Assembly (NCBI GenBank): GCA_040879985.1
Contig: JBBDJH010000018.1
Span: forward strand, 3,528-67,527
DNA: 64,000 nt
From: VRUE01 sp040879985
GTDB lineage: Bacteria > Actinomycetota > Thermoleophilia > Solirubrobacterales > 70-9
Direction of reading: 5' to 3'
This document shows positions 39,012 to 47,954 of this stretch, in pieces. Position numbers and translations under genes: made by a program. The notes under the pieces were generated by a model. That model was not told the origin of the DNA and searched no databases. It saw nothing but the letters and a program-made list of their open reading frames with translations. Within the stretch, counting starts at the first letter, position 1; each line of letters opens with the position of its first letter.

Positions 39012-40575
39012 GGCCGGCGCTCCCACGGCGCCGGCCCAGACCTCCGAGGAGGTGCTCGTCCTCGACTTCGGCGGGCAGTACTCGCAGCTGATCGCGCGGC
39101 GGATCCGCGAATGCGGCGTTTTCGCCGAGCTGCTGCCGGCGACCGCTTCGCCCGAGGCGATCCGCGAGCGGGCGCCCAAGGCGCTGGTGCTCTCGGGCGG
39201 GCCGGCCTCCGTCTACGAGCCCGGAGCGCCCGCCTTCCCCACCGAGCTGCTCGAGCTGGAGATCCCGATGCTGGGCATCTGCTACGGCATGCAGGCGATG
39301 GTCCAGGCGCTGGGCGGGAAGGTCGAAGCGGCCGAGTCGGGCGAGTTCGGACGGGCCGATCTGACCCTGCGCAACCACGGCGGCCGCCTGCTGGGCGGGC
39401 TGCCGGAGGAGCAGAGCTGCTGGATGAGCCACCGCGACGCGGTCTTCGAGCCGCCGCCGGGCTTCGCGGCGCTGGCCTCGACCCCGGCCTCGCCGGTCGC
39501 CGCCTGCGAGGCGCCCGAGCGCGGCCTCTACGGGATCCAGTTCCACCCCGAGGTCGTCCACACCCCCTACGGGACGGAGGTCCTGACCCGCTTCCTGCGC
39601 GAGATCGCCGCCTGCGAGGAGCAGTGGTCGGCGCAGTCGGTGATCGCCGAGCAGGTCGATGCGATCCGCGCCCAGGTCGGCGCGGGCCGGGTGATCTGCG
39701 GCCTCTCCGGAGGGGTCGACTCGTCGGTTGCGGCGCTGCTCGTCCACAGGGCGATCGGGGCGCAGCTGACATGCGTCTTCGTCGATCACGGGCTGATGCG
39801 CCTGAACGAGGCCGAACAGGTCGTCGCGGCCTTCGAGCAGTTCGGCATCCCGCTGGTCCACGTCGAGGCCGAGCAGCGCTTCCTCTCGCGCCTCGCCGGG
39901 GTCGACGAGCCCGAGCGCAAGCGCAAGATCATCGGCGAGGAGTTCATCCGCGTCTTCGAGGAGGAGGCGGCGAAGCTCGAGGACGCCGCCTTCCTGGTCC
40001 AGGGCACGCTCTATTCCGACGTGATCGAGTCGGGCGGCAGCGACGCCGCCGCGACGATCAAGTCGCACCACAACGTCGGCGGCCTGCCCGAGGACCTCGA
40101 GTTCGAGCTGGTCGAGCCGCTGCGGATGCTGTTCAAGGACGAGGTGCGCGCGGTCGGCGCCGAGCTCGGCCTGCCCGAGCGGATGGTCTGGCGCCAGCCG
40201 TTCCCGGGGCCCGGCTTGGGGATCCGCATCGTCGGCGGCGAGGTCAACAGGGAGCGGCTCGACATCCTGCGCGCCGCCGACGCGATCCTGCAGGAAGAGA
40301 TCCGCGCCGCCGAGCTCTACCGCCAGCTCTGGCAATCCTTCTGCGTGCTGCCGGTCGTGCGCTCGGTCGGCGTGCAGGGCGACGGGCGCACCTACGCCTA
40401 CCCGATCGTGATCCGCGCCGTCACCTCCGACGACGCGATGACCGCCGACTGGGCCCGCCTGCCCTACGACCTGCTCGAGCGGGTCTCGAACCGGATCATC
40501 AACGAGATCGAGGACGTCAACCGCGTCGCGCTCGACATCTCCTCGAAGCCGCCGGCGACGATCGAGTGGGAGTGA
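38989..40575 (+). CDS. guaA: GMP synthase (glutamine-hydrolysing)
   Basis: A 528-residue two-domain enzyme that converts XMP to GMP with glutamine and ATP. The class I amidotransferase domain has the nucleophile C98 in MLGICYGMQAM and the His/Glu pair in GIQFHPEVVHT. The synthetase domain has the P-loop GLSGGVDSSVAA, and the C-terminal dimerisation domain ends KPPATIEWE. It begins at GTG 38989 within the end of guaB3 (or TTG one codon later). The guaB3-guaA order makes a compact guanine nucleotide unit. Confidence 0.97.
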   Translation: MLESPTTEAGAPTAPAQTSEEVLVLDFGGQYSQLIARRIRECGVFAELLPATASPEAIRERAPKALVLSGGPASVYEPGAPAFPTELLELEIPMLGICYGMQAMVQALGGKVEAAESGEFGRADLTLRNHGGRLLGGLPEEQSCWMSHRDAVFEPPPGFAALASTPASPVAACEAPERGLYGIQFHPEVVHTPYGTEVLTRFLREIAACEEQWSAQSVIAEQVDAIRAQVGAGRVICGLSGGVDSSVAALLVHRAIGAQLTCVFVDHGLMRLNEAEQVVAAFEQFGIPLVHVEAEQRFLSRLAGVDEPERKRKIIGEEFIRVFEEEAAKLEDAAFLVQGTLYSDVIESGGSDAAATIKSHHNVGGLPEDLEFELVEPLRMLFKDEVRAVGAELGLPERMVWRQPFPGPGLGIRIVGGEVNRERLDILRAADAILQEEIRAAELYRQLWQSFCVLPVVRSVGVQGDGRTYAYPIVIRAVTSDDAMTADWARLPYDLLERVSNRIINEIEDVNRVALDISSKPPATIEWE

Positions 40576-40612
40576 CGGCGGGCAGGCCCGACGGCCGCCG
40601 CGAGGCGCCGGC

Positions 40613-41599
40613 TCAGCTGTAGCTGTCCCAGATCTTGAGCAGCCGCAGCGGGTCGATCGGGCTGCCGCCCTCATACCAGCCGGGCGCCGTCCAGAGCTCA
40701 AAGTGCAGGTGGCAGGCGGTCGAGGAGCCGGTGCTGCCGACGGCGCCGATCGGCTCGCCGGTGCGGACCGCCATCCCCGCCTTCAGCGGCGATGGCTGGA
40801 GCAGGTGCATGTAGGCGGTGTCGTAGCCGGTCCCCTTGCCGTCGATGACGATGTAGTTGCCGGCGGCGCTCTGGTAGCCCGAGTAGCGGACGCGGCCGCC
40901 GCGGGCGGCCACCAGCGGGGTCCCGCACTTGGCCATCACGTCGTGGCCCTGGTGCGAGTGGCCGCTCCGACCGGCGCCGAAGCGGGCGCCCGAGCTGCCG
41001 TAGTCGTGGGGCCCGAGGACCGGGAAGGCGTATCCGTAGAGGGCGAAGCTGAGGCTGAGCGGCTCGGCGGCCGCCGAGGCGGCGCGGCGTCCGGGCCGGC
41101 GGACCGAGCGCTGCAGGGTCTGCCTGGCGACCCGGCCGCCGGACTGCGGCACGATCCGGAACGAGTAGCGGCCGTTGCGGGCCGGCTTGCCGCCGCCCGC
41201 CGTTCCGTCCCAGCGGATGCTGTCGGGCGTATCGGGGGCGACGTCGTTGCGGAAGAAGCTCCGCATCACTTCGCCGTTATCGGCGACGACGTCGATGCGC
41301 AGGTCGTTCGACGGCTGGTCGCTGCCGATTTCGTAACGCAGGCGGGGGCTGCGGACGCCGTAGTAGAACGACTTGCGGGGCCAGGTCTTGGCCGCGACCA
41401 GGCGCAGCGCCCCGGCCGTCGGGGCGGGGTCGGGGGAGCCGCTGCGGCTGGGCGGCGACGGGGGGCTGCCGCTCGGCGTCGGGGCGCCGCCGGTCAGCGC
41501 CGCGGCGGGCGCCGCGAAGCAGGCCAGGAAGGCAGTGATCGCGACTATCGATATCGATCCGCCAAGCCAAGGCCCGGCGCCGGCTCTGCTGCGTGCCAC
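40613..41599 (-). CDS. Exported M23 peptidase with FlgD-like Ig domain
   Basis: A 328-residue secreted protein. A signal peptide (about 1-35, ending AAPAAA) is followed by a Pro/Ser-rich linker. Next comes a FlgD-like repeat (PDTPDSIRWDGTAGGGKPARNGRYSFRI), then a lysostaphin-type M23 domain with HSHQGHDVMAKCGTP and HLHFELW, which supply the zinc ligands. It probably cleaves peptidoglycan cross-bridges or acts in cell separation. The GTG at 41599 has GAGGGGG upstream. It is divergent from rplM. Confidence 0.9.
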   Translation of the reverse strand: MARSRAGAGPWLGGSISIVAITAFLACFAAPAAALTGGAPTPSGSPPSPPSRSGSPDPAPTAGALRLVAAKTWPRKSFYYGVRSPRLRYEIGSDQPSNDLRIDVVADNGEVMRSFFRNDVAPDTPDSIRWDGTAGGGKPARNGRYSFRIVPQSGGRVARQTLQRSVRRPGRRAASAAAEPLSLSFALYGYAFPVLGPHDYGSSGARFGAGRSGHSHQGHDVMAKCGTPLVAARGGRVRYSGYQSAAGNYIVIDGKGTGYDTAYMHLLQPSPLKAGMAVRTGEPIGAVGSTGSSTACHLHFELWTAPGWYEGGSPIDPLRLLKIWDSYS

Positions 41600-41820
41600 G
41601 TGCCCCCTCTTTCGTTCGCCTGCGGAGTTAGCTGTCGGGCTCGCGCTGAAAGAGATGCGCTACGGATCGATCTTCGTCCGATTCGCCCCTGGGACCTGCA
41701 AGAGTCCCTGCGGTTCCTCCGCTCCCGTCCGCGGTGCGGCCGGGATTCGGCTATTGCCGGGCGGCAGTATAGAGAGCACCCCGGCAGCACGGGGACCCGG
41801 CTCGGCGGCTATCATCCCGG

Positions 41821-41850
41821 AGCCGCTGGGGCCTCCCCGCGGCTTTTCTC
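41821..41850 (+). promoter_or_regulatory. rplM leader hairpin with T-tract, candidate L13 attenuator
   Basis: AGCCGC-T-GGGG (41821-41831) pairs with CCCC-GCGGCT (41835-41844) around a CCT loop, followed by TTTCTC. The hairpin is terminator-like, yet the next base pairs are the rplM start codon, and no plus-strand gene lies in the preceding 253 bp. A role in ribosomal-protein feedback or attenuation is inferred. The rest of the 41600-41852 gap shows only a possible promoter. Confidence 0.5.
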
Positions 41851-41852
41851 TG

Positions 41853-42284
41853 ATGAAGACCTACGTCGCAACCGCAAACGACCGCCAGCGAGACTGGCTG
41901 ATCGTCGACGCCGAGGGCCAGACCCTGGGCCGTTTGGCGACGCGGATAGCCGACGCCCTGCGCGGCAAGCGCAAGCCCGAGTACACGCCGCACGTCGATA
42001 CCGGCGACTTCGTCGTCGTCGTCAACGCCGAGAAGATCCGCGTCACCGGGAAAAAGATGGAGCAGAAGCGCTACTGGCGCCACAGCGGCTACCCGGGCGG
42101 GATCAAGTCCCGCAGCCTGGCCGAGATGCTCGACCGTCGCCCCGAGGAGGTGATCCGCAAGGCGGTGAAGGGGATGCTCCCCCGCAACCGCCTCGCCCGC
42201 AAGCAGCTGACCAAGCTCAAGGTCTACGCCGGGCCGGATCATCCGCACGTGGCGCAGAAACCACAGCCGATGGAGACCAAGTGA
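41853..42284 (+). CDS. rplM: 50S ribosomal protein L13
   Basis: A 143-residue L13: RDWLIVDAEGQTLGRLATRIADALRGKRKPEYTPHVDTGDFVVVVNAEKI, then YWRHSGYPGG and KAVKGMLPRNRLARKQLTKLKVYAGPDHPH. The ATG at 41853 matches the family start. Its stop overlaps the rpsI ATG by one base (TGATG). L13 and S9 are always paired in bacterial operons. Confidence 0.98.
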   Translation: MKTYVATANDRQRDWLIVDAEGQTLGRLATRIADALRGKRKPEYTPHVDTGDFVVVVNAEKIRVTGKKMEQKRYWRHSGYPGGIKSRSLAEMLDRRPEEVIRKAVKGMLPRNRLARKQLTKLKVYAGPDHPHVAQKPQPMETK

Positions 42285-43018
42285 TGGCCGACGAGCCGCA
42301 GCAGAACGACGAGACTTCGGAGGACCGGCAGGAGGCCGCGGAGGAGCAGCCGCAGGAGGAGCAGCAGCCCGAGGCGGCGGAGACGCCCGCCGAGAAGTCC
42401 GAGGTCGAGGACGAGCCGGTCGAGGCACCGAAGCCCGAGAAGAAGAAGGACGCGATTCCCGGCGCCGACCTGGAGCCGATCGCGGTCGAGCAGGACGAGC
42501 GGCCGCTGAGCGCCGAGGAGAAGGCGCGCCTCGAGGCCGAGGCCGAGGAGAAGGCACGGCGCGAAGCGGCGCTCACCGCCGACTCCGACGACGAGCAGCT
42601 CGCCAGCCGGGCGCCGGCCAAGATGGAGAGCGACTCGCGCTACCTGGCGACCGGCAAACGCAAGAACGCGATCGCCCGTGTGACCCTGCTGCCCGGCAGC
42701 GGCAAGATCGTCATCAACGGCCGCCCGATCGAGGAGTTCTTTCCCCGTCCGCTGCACCAGACGACCGCTGTCCAGCCGCTCGTGATCACCGGCTACGAGA
42801 ACAGCGTCGACGTGCGGGTCCGTGTCCACGGCGGCGGCATCAGCGGCCAGGCCGGCGCCGTCCGCCACGGCATCGCCCGGGCGCTGACCGAGGTCGACTC
42901 CGAGCTGCGCGGCGAGCTCAAGCGGCGCGGCTTCCTGACCCGCGACGCGCGCGCCAAGGAGCGCCGCAAGGCCGGGCTGAAGAAGGCCCGTAAGCGTCCG
43001 CAGTTCTCGAAGCGCTGA
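42284..43018 (+). CDS. rpsI: 30S ribosomal protein S9 with long acidic N-terminal extension
   Basis: A 244-residue protein whose last 130 residues are a normal S9: YLATGKRKNAIARVTLLPGSGKIVINGRPIEEFFPR through GGGISGQAGAVRHGIARAL to KARKRPQFSKR. The first 110 residues are an acidic, Glu/Ala/Gln-rich disordered extension (DETSEDRQEAAEEQPQEEQQPEAAETP and onward). Typical S9 has no such domain. The start follows from the TGATG overlap with rplM and from an internal lack of starts near the core. The downstream 129 bp lack a gene. Confidence 0.95.
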   Translation: MADEPQQNDETSEDRQEAAEEQPQEEQQPEAAETPAEKSEVEDEPVEAPKPEKKKDAIPGADLEPIAVEQDERPLSAEEKARLEAEAEEKARREAALTADSDDEQLASRAPAKMESDSRYLATGKRKNAIARVTLLPGSGKIVINGRPIEEFFPRPLHQTTAVQPLVITGYENSVDVRVRVHGGGISGQAGAVRHGIARALTEVDSELRGELKRRGFLTRDARAKERRKAGLKKARKRPQFSKR

Positions 43019-43147
43019 GGCGGCTGCAAATCTGCGTCTGGGGGTGTCCTCAGTCGTCCGGATCGGGTCACGCACTGAAGTGCGCTCCCCTCACCGTCCT
43101 CCCTGCGTCCTACCCAGACTTGATTTTCGCTCGCCTCAGCACTTCGA

Positions 43148-44494
43148 ATGACTAAGAGGAAATTCTTCGGGACGGATGGTGTTCGGGGCGAGGCTGGGAG
43201 GTTTCTGACGGCGGAGTTGGCTCTTTCGCTTGGTCGGGCGGCGACGATCTCGTTGGAGGCGGAGCGGCCGCAGGTGCTGATCGTGCGCGACACGCGCGAG
43301 TCGGGGCCGATGCTGGAAGCGGCGCTCGCCGCGGGAGTGGCCGAGGCCGGCGGCGACGCGCTGCTCGGCGGCGTCCTGCCGACCCCGGCCGCGGCGCTGC
43401 TCGTCCGCAAGCTCGGGCTCGATCTCGCCGCGGTCGTCTCCGCCTCCCACAACCCCTACCGGGACAACGGGATCAAGTTCTTCACCGGCAACGGGACGAA
43501 GCTCGACGACGGGGCCGAGGCGAGGATCGAGGCGCTGCTCGGCGAGGGTGGTCGAGGTTTGGACCGCATAGCGGCTCAAACCTCGACCACCCTGCCCGCG
43601 CCCGGCCAGGTGCGCGAGCTGAACGGGGGCGAAGCGGACTATCTGCGCGCCCTCGAGGCGGCCTTCCCGCTCGACCTCTCCGGGATCAGGGTCGCGCTCG
43701 ACTGCGCCAACGGCGCCACCCATCGCGTCGCTCCGGCGATCTTCGAGCGGCTCGGCGCCGAGGTCGCGGCGATCGCGGTCGAGCCCGATGGCCGCAACAT
43801 CAACGACGGCTGCGGCTCGACCGATCTCGACAACGTCGCCGCCCACGTCGCCGCCGTCGGCGCGACGATCGGCTTCGCCTTCGACGGCGACGGCGACCGT
43901 GTGCTGGCCGTCGACGGCGGCGGCCGCAGCCACGACGGCGACGAGCTGATCGCCCTGCTGGCGACCGGGATGGCCGGCCGGGGCGAGCTCGGCGGCGGCG
44001 TCGCCGTGACCGTGATGAGCAACTACGGCTTCCACCGGGCGATGGCGGAGGCGGGAATCGAGGTCGCCGTGACCAAGGTCGGCGACCGCTACGTGCTCGA
44101 CGAGCTGCGCGAGCGCGAATGGAGCCTGGGCGGCGAGCAGTCCGGCCACATCATCGAGATGGGCTTTGCCGCGACCGGCGACGGCATCGCCGCGGCGCTG
44201 ATGACGATGCGCGAGCTGGGCGGCCGCGACCTCGCCGCGGTCGCGGCGATGGAGAAGCTGCCGCAGACGCTGGTCAACGTCGAGGTCGCCGACCGCGAGG
44301 CGATCGCCGGCGCGGCGGCGGTCTGGGCGGCGGTCGAGCGCGAGGCCGCCGCACTCGAGGGACGCGGCCGCGTCCTCCTGCGTCCCTCCGGTACCGAGCC
44401 GCTGGTCCGCGTGATGGTCGAGGCGCCGAGCGCCGCGGAGGCCGAGGCGGTCTGCAAGCGCCTCACCGACCTGGTCCGCCACGAGCTGGCCTGA
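43148..44494 (+). CDS. glmM: Phosphoglucosamine mutase
   Basis: A 448-residue alpha-D-phosphohexomutase that interconverts glucosamine-6-P and glucosamine-1-P for UDP-GlcNAc synthesis. It has FGTDGVRG near the N-terminus, the phosphoserine S100 in VVSASHNP, the metal loop FDGDGDRVLAVD, GGEQSGHI and the C-terminal RPSGTEPLVRVM. A perfect inverted repeat at 43546-43592 lies within the coding sequence at a variable loop (GGRGLDRIAAQTSTTLP). It precedes glmS by 32 bp. Confidence 0.97.
   Translation: MTKRKFFGTDGVRGEAGRFLTAELALSLGRAATISLEAERPQVLIVRDTRESGPMLEAALAAGVAEAGGDALLGGVLPTPAAALLVRKLGLDLAAVVSASHNPYRDNGIKFFTGNGTKLDDGAEARIEALLGEGGRGLDRIAAQTSTTLPAPGQVRELNGGEADYLRALEAAFPLDLSGIRVALDCANGATHRVAPAIFERLGAEVAAIAVEPDGRNINDGCGSTDLDNVAAHVAAVGATIGFAFDGDGDRVLAVDGGGRSHDGDELIALLATGMAGRGELGGGVAVTVMSNYGFHRAMAEAGIEVAVTKVGDRYVLDELREREWSLGGEQSGHIIEMGFAATGDGIAAALMTMRELGGRDLAAVAAMEKLPQTLVNVEVADREAIAGAAAVWAAVEREAAALEGRGRVLLRPSGTEPLVRVMVEAPSAAEAEAVCKRLTDLVRHELA
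43546..43592. repeat. Perfect palindrome inside glmM
   Basis: Sixteen-bp arms (43546-43561 and 43577-43592) are perfectly complementary; the loop itself pairs as CCGC-ATA-GCGG. The 47-bp element keeps the reading frame and falls between conserved blocks of the enzyme. It could be an inserted palindromic element, similar in concept to Rickettsia palindromic elements. Confidence 0.7.
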
Positions 44495-44526
44495 GTCGAC
44501 TCACCGTCTACCCTTGACGGCCTTCT

Positions 44527-46383
44527 ATGTGCGGAATCGTCGGATATGTCGGGGGTCGCCCCTGCCGCGACCTCCTGGTCGCCGGCCTGGAGAGGCTCGA
44601 GTACAGGGGGTATGACTCGGCCGGCGTCTCGGTGATCGAGGACGGGAAGATCGACAGCGTGCGCGCGGTCGGCAACCTCGCCAACCTGCGGACGGCGATG
44701 GACGCGCATGAGGGGGGCGGCGGCGTAGCCACCGCGGCGCCGCCGGCGACGACCGGGGTCGCCCACACCCGCTGGGCTACTCACGGCCGCGTCACCGAGG
44801 AGAACGCCCACCCCCACGGGGACTGTTCGGACCGGATCCACATCGTCCTCAACGGGATCGTCGAGAACCACGCGGCGCTGCGGCGCGAGCTGGCCGGGGA
44901 AGGGCACGGGTTCAGCTCCGAGACCGATGCCGAGATCGTCGCCCACCTGATCGAGCGCAGCTACGACGGCGACCTGACCGCGGCGGTGCGAGCGGCGTTC
45001 GCCGAGCTGCGCGGCCACTACGCCTTCGTCGCCATGCATGCCGACGAGCCCGGCCTGCTGGTCGCCGCCCGCAAGGAGTGCCCGCTGGTCGTCGGCGTGG
45101 GGGAGGGCGAGACCTTCCTCGCCTCGGCGATCCCCGCCTTCCTGGCCGAGACCCGCGAGACGGTCGCGATCGAAAACGACGAGGTCGTCACGATCGACGC
45201 GGACGGCGTGCGGATCCTCGACGCGGCGGGCAACGCGGTCGAACGCGGCGCCGAGCAGATCTCCTGGGACGCCGCGGTGGCGGAGAAGGACGGCTACGAA
45301 ACCTTCATGCTGAAGGAGATCCACGAACAGCCCGAGGCGGTGGCCGAGACGATCGCCGACCGCCTGCCCGGCGACGACGGCGTCGACCTCGCCGAGCTCG
45401 AGCTCGAGGACGAGTTCCTGCGCGGCCTGACGCGGATCGTGATCGTCGCCTGCGGCACCTCCTACCACGCCGGCCTGGTCGGCCGCTACGCGATCGAAGA
45501 GTGGGCCCGGGTGCCGGTCGAGATGGACGTCGCCTCCGAGTACCGCTACCGCAACCCGGTGGTGCTGGAGAGCGACCTGGTGATCGGCATCACGCAGTCG
45601 GGGGAGACCGCCGACACGCTGGCGGCGATGCGGCTGGCGCGCGAGCGCGGCGCCAAAGTGCTGGCGCTGACCAACGTGATGGGCAGCCAGGCCACGCGCG
45701 ACGCCGACTCCGTCCTCTACACCCGGGCCGGGCCGGAGGTCAGCGTCGCTGCGACCAAGACCTTCGTCGCGCAGGTGGCGGCGATGTACCTGCTCGGTCT
45801 GCGGCTCGCCGAGCTGCGCGGGACCCTGGCGCCGCAACGGCTCAGCGAGCTGGTCGCCGAGATGAAGTCGCTGCCGTCGAAGATCGAAGCGACTCTGACT
45901 TCCTGCGAGGAGCGTGTCCGCGCGGTCTCGGCGACCCACGCCGAGCAGCAGTTCTTCCTCTACCTCGGTCGCCACATCGGCCTTCCCGTCTGCCTCGAGG
46001 GAGCCCTGAAGCTGAAGGAGATCTCCTACGTGCCGACCGACGCCTACGCGGCCGGCGAGATGAAGCACGGCCCGATCGCCCTGCTCGACGAGTCGACGCC
46101 GGTCGTCTGCGTGGCGACCGTCAGCCCGATCCTCGACAAGGTGCTCTCCAACGTCGAAGAGGTGCGGGCGCGCGGCGCCGAGACGATCGCGATCGTCACC
46201 GCGGGAGACCGGCGGGCGGCGGAGGTCGCCGAGCAGACGATCGAGGTCGTCGCCAGCGACTGGATCCTGCAGCCGATCCTGGCGATCCTGCCGCTGCAGC
46301 TGCTCGCCTACGAGATCGCCCGCGCCCGCGGCCTCAACGTCGATCAGCCCCGCAACCTGGCCAAGACCGTCACGGTCGAGTGA
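44527..46383 (+). CDS. glmS: Glucosamine-fructose-6-phosphate aminotransferase (isomerising)
   Basis: A 618-residue GlmS that makes glucosamine-6-P from fructose-6-P and glutamine. The N-terminal nucleophile Cys follows Met (MCGIVGYVGG), HTRWATHGRVTEENAHPH is the glutaminase signature, and two SIS domains follow (VACGTSYHAGLVGRY, GITQSGETADTLAAM). The C-terminus NLAKTVTVE is diagnostic. No glmS ribozyme is seen in the 32-bp gap to glmM. Confidence 0.98.
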   Translation: MCGIVGYVGGRPCRDLLVAGLERLEYRGYDSAGVSVIEDGKIDSVRAVGNLANLRTAMDAHEGGGGVATAAPPATTGVAHTRWATHGRVTEENAHPHGDCSDRIHIVLNGIVENHAALRRELAGEGHGFSSETDAEIVAHLIERSYDGDLTAAVRAAFAELRGHYAFVAMHADEPGLLVAARKECPLVVGVGEGETFLASAIPAFLAETRETVAIENDEVVTIDADGVRILDAAGNAVERGAEQISWDAAVAEKDGYETFMLKEIHEQPEAVAETIADRLPGDDGVDLAELELEDEFLRGLTRIVIVACGTSYHAGLVGRYAIEEWARVPVEMDVASEYRYRNPVVLESDLVIGITQSGETADTLAAMRLARERGAKVLALTNVMGSQATRDADSVLYTRAGPEVSVAATKTFVAQVAAMYLLGLRLAELRGTLAPQRLSELVAEMKSLPSKIEATLTSCEERVRAVSATHAEQQFFLYLGRHIGLPVCLEGALKLKEISYVPTDAYAAGEMKHGPIALLDESTPVVCVATVSPILDKVLSNVEEVRARGAETIAIVTAGDRRAAEVAEQTIEVVASDWILQPILAILPLQLLAYEIARARGLNVDQPRNLAKTVTVE

Positions 46384-46406
46384 CGCGACGGATAGGATGC
46401 CGCCGG

Positions 46407-47954
46407 ATGAAGTCCCGCTCCCTCTTCGCAGCGCTCGCGTTGGTCGCGGCGACCGCCTTCGCCGCCGGCTGCGGTGACGATTCCTCCGGCTCCAAGGTCG
46501 CCGAGCTGGCCCCGCCCGGCACGCCGATCTTCGCGGAAGCGGCGCTGCGGCCGAGCGGCGAGCTGAAGAGGAACACCGACGCGGCGGCGGCGAAGATCGC
46601 CGGCATCGGCAACCTCGGCGAGTTCATCGTCGCCGAGCTGGAAAGCTCGGCGCGGGACGACGGCGAACCAATCGACTTCGAGACCGAAATGGAGCCCTGG
46701 CTTGGCGAGCACGGCGCCGCCTTCTGGGACAGCGGCGAGACCGACGAATCGAACCTGATCGTCGAAACGACCGACGCCGGCGCGACGCAGGATTTCATCG
46801 ACAACCAGGTCGAGCAGAGCAAAGACCCGTATGAGTCGAAGGCCTACGAGGGTGTCGACTACGTCTTCGGCGGCGAGGACCAGAGCGCCGTCGGGGTGGT
46901 CGGGGACTTTTTGGTCACGACCGAAGGCGAGCGCCGCTTCAAGCAGGCGGTCGACGCCGAGCGCAGCGGCGAATCGCTGGCCGGCGAAGACAGCTTCGCG
47001 GAGGCGATCTCGGCTGCATCCGAGGGCAGCCTCGTCGACGTCTACGTCGACATCGGCGAGCTGATCGACCAGTCCGGCGGGCAGATCGACCCGCAGGCCC
47101 GCCAGGTCCTGCGCAACGCCGGCATCGACCCCAGCGAAGCGACGGCGGTGGCCAGCGTCGTGCCGGGCTCCGACCAGATCACGGTCGAATTCAGCAGCGA
47201 CCTGGCCGGCCAGGAAGCGCCGACCGGGGACGCCTCCGAGCTGCTCGGCTCGCTGCCCGGCAATGCCTTCGCCGGCTTTGCCGTGTCCGGCTTCGGCGAC
47301 CAGGTCCGCGAAGCGGTCGACAGCCTCGACGAGGAAGGGATCCCCGACGCGGTGCCGCCGGGCCGGCTGAAAAAAGGCCTGAAAGAACTGGGCATCGACC
47401 TCGGGGCGCTGACCGGGTCGCTGCAGGACGCCGGGGCCTTCGCGATCGGCAACAGCGAGCGCAGCCTCGGCGGCGCCCTGGTGCTGACGACCGAGGGCTC
47501 GCAGGCGGTCGACGCGATCGCCAACATCGGCATGCTGCTGCGCCAGGTGAACGTCGCCGGCGTGACCGCGCTGCGCGGCGGGAACAGCGGCTTCTCGGTG
47601 CGCAGCGACGACCTCGGCGACAAGCCGCTCGTGGTCGCCGCCCGGGAGGGGCGGATCGCGATCGGCTACGGCCTGGCGCCGACCCTGGCGGGCCTGGCCA
47701 GCGGATCCGGCCAGGGCAAGACGCTCGCCGACAACCCCGCCTACGACGACGCCGTGGCGGCGCTCGGCGAGACCCCGATCGGCGGCTTCGCCAGCGGCCC
47801 GGCCGCGCTGCGCCTCGCCGACTCGCTGATCCCCAACTCGGACAGCGACTTCACCGAGGCGAAGAAATACCTGAAGAGCATCCGCTTCCTCGCCCTCGGT
47901 TCCGCCAGCCAGGAAGACCTCGCGACCGCACGGCTGATCGTCGGCCTGAAGTAG
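46407..47954 (+). CDS. DUF3352-like lipoprotein
   Basis: A 515-residue lipoprotein. The signal peptide ends with the lipobox FAAGC (Cys at about 24), and the mature part has repeated alpha/beta motifs. It contains PPGTPIFAEAALRPSGELK near the start and IAIGYGLAPTLAGL later, patterns seen in DUF3352 proteins of high-GC actinobacteria. Function unknown; it is exposed on the outer face of the membrane. The ATG at 46407 has TAGGAT eight bases upstream (leaderless geometry). It lies between glmS and nnr, within the cell-wall precursor block. Confidence 0.8.
   Translation: MKSRSLFAALALVAATAFAAGCGDDSSGSKVAELAPPGTPIFAEAALRPSGELKRNTDAAAAKIAGIGNLGEFIVAELESSARDDGEPIDFETEMEPWLGEHGAAFWDSGETDESNLIVETTDAGATQDFIDNQVEQSKDPYESKAYEGVDYVFGGEDQSAVGVVGDFLVTTEGERRFKQAVDAERSGESLAGEDSFAEAISAASEGSLVDVYVDIGELIDQSGGQIDPQARQVLRNAGIDPSEATAVASVVPGSDQITVEFSSDLAGQEAPTGDASELLGSLPGNAFAGFAVSGFGDQVREAVDSLDEEGIPDAVPPGRLKKGLKELGIDLGALTGSLQDAGAFAIGNSERSLGGALVLTTEGSQAVDAIANIGMLLRQVNVAGVTALRGGNSGFSVRSDDLGDKPLVVAAREGRIAIGYGLAPTLAGLASGSGQGKTLADNPAYDDAVAALGETPIGGFASGPAALRLADSLIPNSDSDFTEAKKYLKSIRFLALGSASQEDLATARLIVGLK

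Noticed and set aside
44495..44526. glmS ribozyme upstream of glmS
   Set aside because: The gap is only 32 bp, too short for the ribozyme core.
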